NCBI GenBank assembly: GCA_020636675.1
Contig: JACJXK010000031.1
Span: 1 to 19,897, forward strand
Direction of reading: 5' to 3'
Length of the DNA: 19,897 nt
From: Prevotellaceae bacterium
GTDB taxonomy: Bacteria > Bacteroidota > Bacteroidia > Bacteroidales > Paludibacteraceae
Position 1 is the first letter of the stretch. Every line of letters begins with the position of its first letter. This document shows positions 6,504 through 13,281 of the stretch, one piece after another. The notes beneath the pieces were generated by a model. The model had not been told where the DNA came from, searched no databases, and saw only the letters and a program-made list of their open reading frames with translations. Both the position numbers and the translations under genes were made by a program.

Positions 6504-8213
6504 TTACATCTTGTCTCTGACTTCAAATTTCAGGATTACTCCGGATTGTGCTTTGACGGATAATGCAAAGGGTTCTTCGCTGGTGATTACTTCTTTAAAT
6601 GAATTGCCTGTCAATAAATCCGTGAATTTGTAGGCTTTGCCTGTTTTCATGTTGAAGAAGTCGAATGCGTGTTGCGGGATGTTGATTTTTATGTTCGCGT
6701 CGTTGTCGTCAAAGTTTGCGACGATTAAAAGAGTCTCCTTGCCTGCTTTCCTCATGAATGCATATTGTCTGGCGGCATTAAAGTCCTTGTTGTGGTAATT
6801 TACATACATGAGGTCGAAGAATAGGCCTTCGGATAAGCTCTTCTCCGTTGTACATATATGAAGCAGCCTTTTATAAAAAGCATAGATGCTTTTTTGTTCT
6901 GCGGTCAGCTTTTCGTCGTCAAACTTGCCGTTGTTTATCCATTTCTGAACGGAGCTGACAGCCCAATAGTCGAAGATGGTGGTTCTTCCGTCGGGTCCGC
7001 TGAAGCCTTCGCTTTCCATCGCTTTCTCACCAAACTCTTGCCCGGAATAGACCATGACAGGTCCTTGGCTCATGGTGGCGGATACGAGCATGGCCGGGAC
7101 TCCTTTGGTGGCGTCGTCTGCGAAGTAGACGGATCCTATTCTCTGTTCGTCATGGTTCTCCATGAAGTTGAGCATTCTGTCTTTGTGCCCGTTGAGTGCC
7201 TGCCAACAGTTGGATATGTCGCCCGTATTGCATTTATGGGTGACCACGTTCCTAAGTGTGTCGTATAATCCGACTTTGTCGTATAGATAGTCGAATTTTC
7301 CTTCGTTCAGATAATTGTTGTATTGGTTGGGGTCGTATGTCTCAGCAATGAATAATATGTCGCCGTTGATCTTCTTTATTTGAGGAATGACCCATGCCCA
7401 AAATTCGGTAGGTACCATCTCCGCCATGTCGCAACGGAACCCGTCTATGCCCATTTTTGTCCAATAACGTAAAATGTCGAGCATCTTTCCCCATGTGTCT
7501 GGAATGGTGCCGAAGTCTTTGTGTTGGTAATTGTGATAGTCTACTCCGTAGTTGAGTTTTATGGTTTCGTACCAGTCGTAGATGGATGGGTCGTTTCTGA
7601 AATAGTCGTTTCCTGTTGCTTTTGCGGGAAATTCGTGGTATCTCAATTTCGGGTCGTCATCGATTTCTATACGAGGTTCGAACGATTCTCCGGGTAGGTA
7701 GTAGAAGTTATTGTTCTTGTCAAAGAACACCTCTTGGATGTCGTTCTCTCCTAAATCTTTAACTCCTTTAGGTTTCGCATCGGAGTGGTATTGACGTGCC
7801 ACGTGGTTGGGAACAAAGTCGATGATGACTTTCATCCCGGCATCATGGGTTCTTTTTATGAGGGCTTTGAACTCGTCCAATCTTTTTTTTACGTTATTGG
7901 CCAAGTCCGGGTCTACATCATAATAGTCTTTTATTGCGTAGGGAGAACCAGCCTTCCCCTTCACGATGGAAGGGTGGTCTTTTTGAATGCCGAATTTTGA
8001 ATAATCTGTTTGTGTGGCATGTTCTAATATGCCTGTGTACCAGATATGTGTGACTCCTAAATTTTTTATCGCATTAAGTGCCTTGTCTGTAAAGTCGTCG
8101 AATTTTCCACATCCACACTCCTCGATAGTTCCGAAGGGAACTAGTTCTGTATTTGAATTCCCGAACAAACGGGGTAGTACTTGATAAATTACTGTTTTTC
8201 CGTTCATTTCCAT
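6504..8213 (-). CDS. GH13 family alpha-amylase (intracellular)
   Basis: A 569-residue glycoside hydrolase of family 13, expected to cleave alpha-1,4-glucosidic bonds in starch or glycogen fragments. It begins VIYQVLPRLFG, the usual GH13 first strand, then IDFVPNH (131-137, region I), GFRCDMAEM with the nucleophile D262 (region II), FIAETYDP with the acid/base E291 (region III), and MENHDEQR with D355 (region IV). All three catalytic carboxylates are present. A C-terminal beta domain follows (about 470-569). There is no signal peptide or lipobox, so it should act in the cytoplasm, unlike the surface amylases of starch-utilisation loci; no SusC/D genes are nearby. Start: ATG 8213 or ATG 8207, two codons later. 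It ends before a strong terminator. Exact substrate preference (maltodextrin, glycogen) cannot be read from the sequence. Confidence 0.93.
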   Translation of the reverse strand: MEMNGKTVIYQVLPRLFGNSNTELVPFGTIEECGCGKFDDFTDKALNAIKNLGVTHIWYTGILEHATQTDYSKFGIQKDHPSIVKGKAGSPYAIKDYYDVDPDLANNVKKRLDEFKALIKRTHDAGMKVIIDFVPNHVARQYHSDAKPKGVKDLGENDIQEVFFDKNNNFYYLPGESFEPRIEIDDDPKLRYHEFPAKATGNDYFRNDPSIYDWYETIKLNYGVDYHNYQHKDFGTIPDTWGKMLDILRYWTKMGIDGFRCDMAEMVPTEFWAWVIPQIKKINGDILFIAETYDPNQYNNYLNEGKFDYLYDKVGLYDTLRNVVTHKCNTGDISNCWQALNGHKDRMLNFMENHDEQRIGSVYFADDATKGVPAMLVSATMSQGPVMVYSGQEFGEKAMESEGFSGPDGRTTIFDYWAVSSVQKWINNGKFDDEKLTAEQKSIYAFYKRLLHICTTEKSLSEGLFFDLMYVNYHNKDFNAARQYAFMRKAGKETLLIVANFDDNDANIKINIPQHAFDFFNMKTGKAYKFTDLLTGNSFKEVITSEEPFALSVKAQSGVILKFEVRDKM

Positions 8214-8357
8214 TGTCTTTTTGTCATTTTTTTATCTTTGATGCCTCTAAATTAAGCAAACTTTAAGCAAATAACAAATAAGAAGTGACAATGTTCTTCC
8301 TTTTTGGATGGAATTGACGACGTTTTGTCTTGACGTTTTTGCTTCTATTTGAGTCAA

Positions 8358-10802
8358 TTATTTGCTTCTCTTCTGTTGTTTCTCTTTTTCCCTTTTCTCT
8401 TTTTCTAATCTTTTCTTCTCCTTTTTTTCTTTCTTACGTTCTTCCCTCAACTCTTTCTTGCTTTTTGTCTTTTCACCTTGTATGTTCTCGTCTTTGTCTT
8501 TGCCGAATAGTCTTTTCCAAAAACGTTTTATACCGTTCTCTTTCTTGTTTATGGCAACGCATTTGTATTCTTTGGTAATCTCTTGTGCTGGTTTTCCGAA
8601 ACGGCCTCTGTATGATGCTAGTTTCTGATTGTTCATCACCTTCTCCATGAACCGGCCGAAGATAGGGAGGGCAGTCCGGCTGCCTTGTCCTTGTTCTCCG
8701 TTTCTGAAGTGTATGCATCTGTATTCGCCACCTACCCATGCTCCTGCCACGAGATGAGGAGATATGCCTATGTACCATGCGTCCGAATAGTTGGACGTGC
8801 TGCCGGTCTTTCCTCCGAAGTCGGTGTTTTGGTGGATGTTGTATCTTTTTAGTCCTTGGGATGTGCCTTGCTCGTCTGCGAGTCCTTCCCTGAGCATTTC
8901 GCGCATTAGGAATGAGGTTTCGTAGTCGAGCGACTTTTCTTTTTCCTGTTTGCTTTCGTATATGATTTTCCCTGTTTTGTCTTCTATGCGGGTGACGAGG
9001 ATTGGTTTTGTTCTGATACCTTCGTTTACTATCACAGAATAGGCGGAGACCATTTCGAAAAGTGATACGTCTTCAGTGCCGAGACAGATGGATGGGATGG
9101 GACGAATGTCGCTTTCGATTCCCATTTTGTGGGCTAAATCGACAATTTTTTCCGGACTTGTCTCTTGTGCCATTTGCACGGCCACGCTGTTTATGGAACG
9201 GGCAAACGCGGATTTCAGGGTGACCTCTTCTCCGGAGAACTGGCCGTTGGCATTTTGTGGCTTCCATACCACTTTTTTTCCTTCCTCGTTGAATGTCCAT
9301 GTCGTTGCGGAGTCGGTTCTTATGTCGCATGGACATTTGCCTTGCCGGATAGCCTCGGCATAGACAAAAAGTTTGAAGGTGGAGCCGGGTTGCCTTTTTG
9401 TCAGGACCTTGTCGTATTGCCAATATCTGAAGTCTACGTCGCCAACCCATGCTTTCACAAATCCTGTCTGTGGCTGCATGGCTACAAATCCGCAATGTAG
9501 GAATTTTAATATGTGTTTAAGTGAATCGACGCTGCTCAGCAATGTGTCTTTCGTGCCTTTTTTATAGTCGAAAATCTTCATTCTGTGTGGCCTGTTGATG
9601 TGCCGACGTATGGAGTCTTGGTTGCCGTTGTATTTCGCATATAGACTTTTGTATGCGTGTGTCTTTTTTATAGTCTCTGGGATGAATGTCTTTATCTCTT
9701 TTTGGTTGCGGTCTCTCCATGGGTTTCCTTTCCCCCAGTGTTGGTCGAATTTTTTTTGGATCTCCTCCATCTGTTTTCTTACGGATTCTTCCGCATATTT
9801 CTGCATGCGGGAGTCTATGCTTGTGTGTATTTTCAGACCGTCTTGGTATAGATTGACGTCGTTTTCCTCGCACCATGACTGAAGTTCGTTGCTTACTGCT
9901 TCTCTGAAGTAGAGTGCGTATCCGTTGAGGTTGGATTCTGCCTTGAAGTCTATGTTTAACGGCAGTTTGCAGATGGAGTCGCATTGGTGTGCATCCAGTA
10001 TTTCGTGTTTTTGGAGGTTGGCAAGAATAGTGTTTCTTCGATTCCTGTTGTTTTCCGGATTCCGGACGGGATTGTAGTAGGAGGTGGCCTTTAATATTCC
10101 GATCAGGCAGGCGGACTGCTCGTAGTTGAGTTTGTCTGGTGTCGTGTTGAAATATGTTTTTGCGGCTGCTTTTATTCCGTAGGCGTTGCTTCCGAAGTAG
10201 ACGGTGTTGAGATATAGGTTCAGTATCTGTTCCTTTGAATATCTTTTTTCGATGCGGGAGGCGCCTATCCACTCTTTTGTTTTGATGATAAGCGTTTTTA
10301 TGCCGGGTATTCTACAGAAAAGCCCGTCGTTGTATTCGGATCTCATCTTGAACAAGTTCTTCACTAGCTGTTGGCTGATGGTGCTTGCTCCTCTAGCCTT
10401 TCCGGTGATGGCGTCTTTTATCGCGCCGGGTATGCCTGCGTAGTCTATTCCGTGGTGTTGGTAGAAACGTTCGTCTTCCGTGTGTATAAGTGTTGTGATT
10501 AATGTTTCCGAAATTTCTTCTAAGGAGACGGATGTCCGGTTTTCCGTAAAGTATTTTCCGATTAAGACTCCGTCTTCACTGTATATCTCGGAGGCCTCTA
10601 CTTGGATGGGGTTGCCTAACAGTTGGGCAGAGGGTGAGGCTCCGAACAGTCCGAACATGTTTCTGTCTACCGAAATAATGAAAAGAGAGAAGAGCAGCAG
10701 AAGGCATAGAAGGAGTGTTGCTATCTTGGCCGGCCATTTCCATTTGCCTAATTTGTTGAAAAAAGAGGGTGTCCGTGTTGTTTTTTTTGCTGTTTTCTCC
10801 AT
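8358..10802 (-). CDS. penicillin-binding protein 1A (class A, bifunctional)
   Basis: An 814-residue inner-membrane enzyme that polymerises and cross-links peptidoglycan. After a basic N-terminus there is one membrane anchor (about residues 26-44, LLLCLLLLFSLFII). The glycosyltransferase GT51 domain follows, with TEDERFYQHHGID (catalytic Glu about 109) and GASTISQQLVKNL. The transpeptidase domain has the full penicillin-binding set: SxxK as PGSTFK (Ser about 474), SxN as RSINS (about 536-538) and GGKTGS (Lys about 665). The C-terminus is a Lys/Glu-rich tail of about 50 residues, probably disordered or coiled coil. The longest frame begins with TTG at 10826; the ATG at 10802 gives only eight residues fewer and is preferred. 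No convincing promoter was found upstream; the gene lies downstream of a repeat-rich spacer. Confidence 0.95.
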   Translation of the reverse strand: MEKTAKKTTRTPSFFNKLGKWKWPAKIATLLLCLLLLFSLFIISVDRNMFGLFGASPSAQLLGNPIQVEASEIYSEDGVLIGKYFTENRTSVSLEEISETLITTLIHTEDERFYQHHGIDYAGIPGAIKDAITGKARGASTISQQLVKNLFKMRSEYNDGLFCRIPGIKTLIIKTKEWIGASRIEKRYSKEQILNLYLNTVYFGSNAYGIKAAAKTYFNTTPDKLNYEQSACLIGILKATSYYNPVRNPENNRNRRNTILANLQKHEILDAHQCDSICKLPLNIDFKAESNLNGYALYFREAVSNELQSWCEENDVNLYQDGLKIHTSIDSRMQKYAEESVRKQMEEIQKKFDQHWGKGNPWRDRNQKEIKTFIPETIKKTHAYKSLYAKYNGNQDSIRRHINRPHRMKIFDYKKGTKDTLLSSVDSLKHILKFLHCGFVAMQPQTGFVKAWVGDVDFRYWQYDKVLTKRQPGSTFKLFVYAEAIRQGKCPCDIRTDSATTWTFNEEGKKVVWKPQNANGQFSGEEVTLKSAFARSINSVAVQMAQETSPEKIVDLAHKMGIESDIRPIPSICLGTEDVSLFEMVSAYSVIVNEGIRTKPILVTRIEDKTGKIIYESKQEKEKSLDYETSFLMREMLREGLADEQGTSQGLKRYNIHQNTDFGGKTGSTSNYSDAWYIGISPHLVAGAWVGGEYRCIHFRNGEQGQGSRTALPIFGRFMEKVMNNQKLASYRGRFGKPAQEITKEYKCVAINKKENGIKRFWKRLFGKDKDENIQGEKTKSKKELREERKKEKKEKKRLEKEKREKEKQQKRSK

Positions 10803-10982
10803 CCGATGGTTTTTTCTGAATTTCAATTCAAAACGTGTGCCATTTCTTAGAGATAACCTTGCGCGCGTGTCTTTTTCTTTAAGTAGTCATGGAAAAATAT
10901 CTTGCTGAAGTTTCAAATGTGTGTGTGGTTGGTTTCATCAGACTATCGTCATCAATCCCATCAAATGTTCTGATGTGCATGG

Positions 10983-11120
10983 TGCATCCCTACAGAATGC
11001 CGGATTCTGCCTCAACCATCTTTCTACAAATAGATAATCCCTACGGGATAAGCCGCAGATCGCATCCGTCCAATCCGTCCAATCCGTCCAATCCAATCAA
11101 TCGAATCAATCCTCCTGTCT
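10983..11120. repeat. interspersed repeat, copy A (with 9-bp array)
   Basis: The 95 bases 10983-11077 recur at 11239-11333 (offset 256) with only two differences. The unit holds a hairpin around CTACA at 10984-11000, a perfect CAGAAT/ATTCTG stem at 10994-11010, the palindrome ATCCC-TAC-GGGAT at 11037-11049, and a terminal 9-bp tandem array ending in CCTCCTGTCT. It lies in the non-coding spacer between the PBP1A start (10802) and the nth stop (11394). No transposase or terminal inverted repeat is seen. Confidence 0.85.
11066..11110. repeat. 9-bp tandem array in copy A (5 units)
   Basis: Five consecutive 9-mers: CCGTCCAAT three times, then CCAATCAAT and CGAATCAAT. A length divisible by three means units can be gained or lost without shifting any frame, but no real gene is present here. 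Confidence 0.85.
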
Positions 11121-11138
11121 ATCCTGTCTGATTTGTTA

Positions 11139-11193
11139 AATGCCGTAGGCATTCTCTGTTTGTAGCAAAGTCTGTATGTGATTTGAGGCATTC
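11139..11193. repeat. small GTAG-loop palindromes between the two repeat copies
   Basis: AATGCC-GTA-GGCATT (11139-11153) and CATTC-TGTAG-GAATG (11179-11193) are short perfect hairpins whose loop and closing bases contain GTAG, the complement of the CTAC found in the hairpins of the flanking copies. They look like degenerate relatives of the same palindrome family. Confidence 0.6.
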
Positions 11194-11238
11194 TGTAGGA
11201 ATGTACCCATCCCTAATCAAGGTTTCTGAAGAATGGTG

Positions 11239-11385
11239 TGCATCCCTACAGGATGCCGGCTTCTGCCTCAACCATCTTTCTACAAATAGATAATCCCTAC
11301 GGGATAAGCCGCAGATCGCATCCGTCCAATCCGATCAATCCAATCAATCCGATCAATCCAATCAATCCAATCAATCCTCCTATCT
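11239..11385. repeat. interspersed repeat, copy B (with 9-bp array)
   Basis: Second copy of the repeat at 10983-11120, same orientation. Here GCATCC-CTACA-GGATGC (11240-11256) is a perfect 6-bp hairpin and ATCCC-TAC-GGGAT recurs at 11293-11305. The end sequence CCTCCTATCTT is nearly that of copy A. The nth stop codon lies 9 bases further on. Confidence 0.85.
11322..11375. repeat. 9-bp tandem array in copy B (6 units)
   Basis: Units are CCGTCCAAT, CCGATCAAT, CCAATCAAT, CCGATCAAT, CCAATCAAT, CCAATCAAT. Unit number (six against five) and composition differ from copy A although the flanking unique part is almost identical, which points to fast turnover of the array. Confidence 0.85.
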
Positions 11386-11393
11386 TATGTCCA

Positions 11394-12056
11394 CTAAAAC
11401 AGAAGATTTTCGTTTGCTTTTTCGGGTGTGCGGGTGGTACAATATAGTTGGATGGGACATTTGTCGCACATGGGAGATCGAAATGTGCAGATATATCTTC
11501 CTAAGAGGATGAGGCGGTGGCTGTCCGTTATCCATTTTTCTTTCGGAATAATATGGATTAAATCGTTTTCTATCTTTTCGGGTAATGTTTGAGATGAAAG
11601 TCCCGTTCGTTGTGATACTCTTGCTATGTGAGTGTCTACGGCGATGGCAGGAATTCCAAACCCTTCGGCAAGAATGGTGTTGGCGGATTTTTGTCCTATG
11701 CCTGTAATTTGTAGCAACTCGGCCTGGTTGTTGGGTATGGAACCGCCATGTTGGAAGACGATAGTTTTTGCTGCTTTAATAATGTGTCTTGCCTTCGTTT
11801 CAGGGAAGGAGATGCTTTTTATGATGCGGAGCAGCTCCTCCTCTGTAGCTTGTGCCAATTCGTAGACGGATGGATATTTGGCGAAAAAGGAAGGCGTTGT
11901 CTCGTTTACAAGTTTGTCCGTACAGCGTGTAGCCAAGATGATAGCAACGAATAGTTGGTATGTGGATTCGAAATGGAGTTCGAATTCGGCTTTCGGAAAA
12001 GAATGTTCCAAAAGTGAAGCTATTTTCTTATATCTCTCTCTTTTTGTCATTTCCAT
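11394..12056 (-). CDS. nth: endonuclease III family DNA glycosylase
   Basis: A 220-residue base-excision repair enzyme of the Nth family (DNA glycosylase/AP lyase). The helix-hairpin-helix ITGIGQKSANTIL carries the catalytic lysine (K123), and VDTHIARV carries the essential aspartate (D141). The C-terminal 4Fe-4S site is intact: C190-X6-C197-X2-C200-X5-C206. Length is normal (E. coli Nth has 211 residues). The segment LATRCTDKLVN stands where most Nth proteins read LSAQ.TD..VN, so the damage-site Gln is replaced by Arg; it may be a diverged second Nth or have altered specificity. Start ATG 12056, with ATG 12050 as an alternative. It stands alone, divergent from the tssD operon. Confidence 0.92.
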   Translation of the reverse strand: MEMTKRERYKKIASLLEHSFPKAEFELHFESTYQLFVAIILATRCTDKLVNETTPSFFAKYPSVYELAQATEEELLRIIKSISFPETKARHIIKAAKTIVFQHGGSIPNNQAELLQITGIGQKSANTILAEGFGIPAIAVDTHIARVSQRTGLSSQTLPEKIENDLIHIIPKEKWITDSHRLILLGRYICTFRSPMCDKCPIQLYCTTRTPEKANENLLF

Positions 12057-12102
12057 TGATGATAAAAATGAAGGAACATCTCAGTAGGAGACATTTTTCT
12101 TG

Positions 12103-12110
12103 CAAAAATA
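12103..12110 (-). promoter_or_regulatory. possible -7 element for nth
   Basis: On the minus strand TATTTTTG fits TAnnTTTG and would start the transcript about 40 nt before the nth ATG. There is no -33 TTTG at a suitable distance, so support is weak. Confidence 0.35.
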
Positions 12111-12220
12111 GTACGTTTGTAGGAAATCAGTCCTTTATTTTGCCCAAAATAGGATATGTGTGAATAAATATTTATTTAATAATATTTTTTAAAATAAAAA
12201 TAAGACGTAACTTGCAGCGT

Positions 12221-12250
12221 TTTGTTGGCTATGTCTATTTGTTACTTTTG
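12221..12250 (+). promoter_or_regulatory. promoter of the tssD-tssD-tssH operon
   Basis: TTTG (12221-12224), an 18-nt spacer, and TACTTTTG (12243-12250). The spacer is one base shorter than the usual 19-21. Start near 12256 would leave an unusually long leader of about 130 nt. Confidence 0.6.
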
Positions 12251-12384
12251 TTCGTCTTCTTGTTTATTTCTGTTGACGTTTTTATGAAAAGGTGAGAAAA
12301 AAATAGCAGGTTTGCTGAAAATGAAACCAAAATATCGATAATTATTCCTGATAATAGTGCGCAAATAATCAAAACTTAAGAAAA

Positions 12385-12795
12385 ATGTTCGGATATAAGA
12401 GTGTTATGTATTTAGGTGTTTTGTCCAACGTCTCGACAGACGGAATGGAACTAAACCAATTCTCCTATTTCTTTAGTCAGGCTAAGGATGAACAGGGAAA
12501 ACCTCAGGGCGAAGTGCGTGCCGGTACGCTGCAAATGACGTTTGCCAACCTTCCGTCTGCCGATATGCTGGAGTGGATGGTTAATCCCAGAAAGTTTAAG
12601 GAAGGTGTCGTTATGACTTATGACACGGAAAATGCTCTGTTGCAGAAAATAAGTTTTTCCTCGGCGGCTTGTGTCGGCATGAAACTACACTACGAGGAGA
12701 GTGGAAAATGTTATTGTACTACTCGCCTAACTCTGAAAGCGAAGAAGATAGTGGTGGCAGAAACCATCGTAGAAAATAACTGGAAAAACATATAG
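12385..12795 (+). CDS. tssD: type VI secretion tube protein TssD (Hcp-like), first copy
   Basis: A 136-residue protein of the Bacteroidota TssD family, whose members stack as hexameric rings to form the inner tube of the type VI secretion machine. The pattern fits: N-terminal strand, KDEQGKPQGEVRAGTLQM (the D..G.P...V..G segment of TssD), LEWMVNP (59-65), the ISFSSAACVGMK strand, and a C-terminal ENNW (130-133) where family members have an N-x-W motif. No signal peptide or extra toxin domain. It is followed after 4 nt by a second TssD and then by TssH, clearly one operon. The assignment rests on remembered family patterns; sequence identity among these proteins is low. Confidence 0.8.
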   Translation: MFGYKSVMYLGVLSNVSTDGMELNQFSYFFSQAKDEQGKPQGEVRAGTLQMTFANLPSADMLEWMVNPRKFKEGVVMTYDTENALLQKISFSSAACVGMKLHYEESGKCYCTTRLTLKAKKIVVAETIVENNWKNI

Positions 12796-12799
12796 GACT

Positions 12800-13213
12800 A
12801 TGAATTTGGATTTTTTGTCATCTCAACCGGATGGAAACATATCCGCGGAGCTGCATTTTATGGGGAAAACGTATGTGGTGAGTAGGTTTCTTACCTCGCT
12901 CAGCCAGCCGACAGATGAGAAAGGAGAGCCGCAGATGGAGGTGCAGGGCGGCTTGTTGGCAATCTCTTTGTCTCAAGCTCCGGACAATGTCCTATTGCAA
13001 TGGGCGTCTAGTCGTTGGTCTCGTAAAAATGGCGAATTGGTCTTTAAAAATGAGACAGGAACGCCACCCTTGCGTATCGGCTTTGTAGATGCGGCTTGCG
13101 TGGATTTTTCGCAGAAAAGTTCTTTTGAGAAGGGCATTGTTACTACGATGGTGGTTTCTCCGCATTCCGTGAGCTTTAATGGTGTCGTATTAGATAAGGA
13201 GTGGCGCGAATAA
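12800..13213 (+). CDS. tssD: type VI secretion tube protein TssD (Hcp-like), second copy
   Basis: A 137-residue protein with the same layout as the preceding gene: DEKGEPQMEVQGGLLAIS aligns with the D..G.P...V..G segment, VLLQWASS with the LLEWM position, LRIGFVDAACVDFSQ with the central A-C-V strand, and the end DKEW with the final N/E-x-W. The two copies are clearly related but strongly diverged, which suggests an old duplication with distinct roles (for example tube protein versus effector-carrying or heteromeric partner; inference). The first ten residues (NLDFLSSQPD) are extra relative to the usual TssD start. It ends 68 nt before tssH. Confidence 0.75.
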   Translation: MNLDFLSSQPDGNISAELHFMGKTYVVSRFLTSLSQPTDEKGEPQMEVQGGLLAISLSQAPDNVLLQWASSRWSRKNGELVFKNETGTPPLRIGFVDAACVDFSQKSSFEKGIVTTMVVSPHSVSFNGVVLDKEWRE

Positions 13214-13240
13214 TGCCGTGTTGTTAATCATAGAGTAGAT

Positions 13241-13273
13241 GGTTTTGGAAACCCTTTGTTTTTGAGTGGTTTC
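13241..13273 (+). promoter_or_regulatory. competing short hairpins between tssD and tssH
   Basis: The middle segment GGAAACC (13247-13253) can pair with GGTTT upstream (13241-13245, loop of 3) or, via GAAACC, with GGTTTC downstream (13268-13273, loop of 14). The second pairing ends 8 nt before the tssH ATG. The stems are short, so a regulatory role is only a suggestion. Confidence 0.3.
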
Positions 13274-13281
13274 TGCCTGAA

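Larger units (their letters stand above)
12057..12384. other. 328-bp AT-rich divergent intergenic region (nth / tssD)
   Basis: No gene is seen. It contains a possible nth promoter (12103-12110), a perfect 14-bp A/T palindrome AATAAATATTTATT at 12163-12176 within a very AT-rich stretch (about 12160-12205), the tssD promoter (12221-12250), and a leader of roughly 130 nt before the tssD ATG. Confidence 0.6.

Noticed and set aside
6287..6526. N-terminal extension of the YgiQ frame to 6526
   Set aside because: It contains the ygiQ promoter and the amylase terminator, overlaps the amylase stop, and has no similarity to YgiQ N-termini.
8214..8357. Promoter for the GH13 amylase gene
   Set aside because: Several TTTG motifs occur, but none combines a TAnnTTTG box with a correctly spaced -33 box, so none is called.
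8358..8640. Plus-strand Phe/Ser/Leu-rich frames resembling membrane proteins
   Set aside because: They are antisense to the Lys/Glu-rich tail of PBP1A, which produces TTT/CTT-rich codons on the other strand.
10889..11131. Open frame of 80 residues over repeat copy A, with a sister frame at 11238-11447 sharing an Asn-Pro-Ser/Ile repeat peptide
   Set aside because: Both copies are near identical at DNA level because of the repeat, the frames run into other sequence at both ends, and the peptide repeat simply reflects the 9-bp array. No promoter or family is recognised.
11066..11375. Short repeats that might suggest a CRISPR array
   Set aside because: Units are 9 bp, contiguous and without spacers; no cas genes are present.
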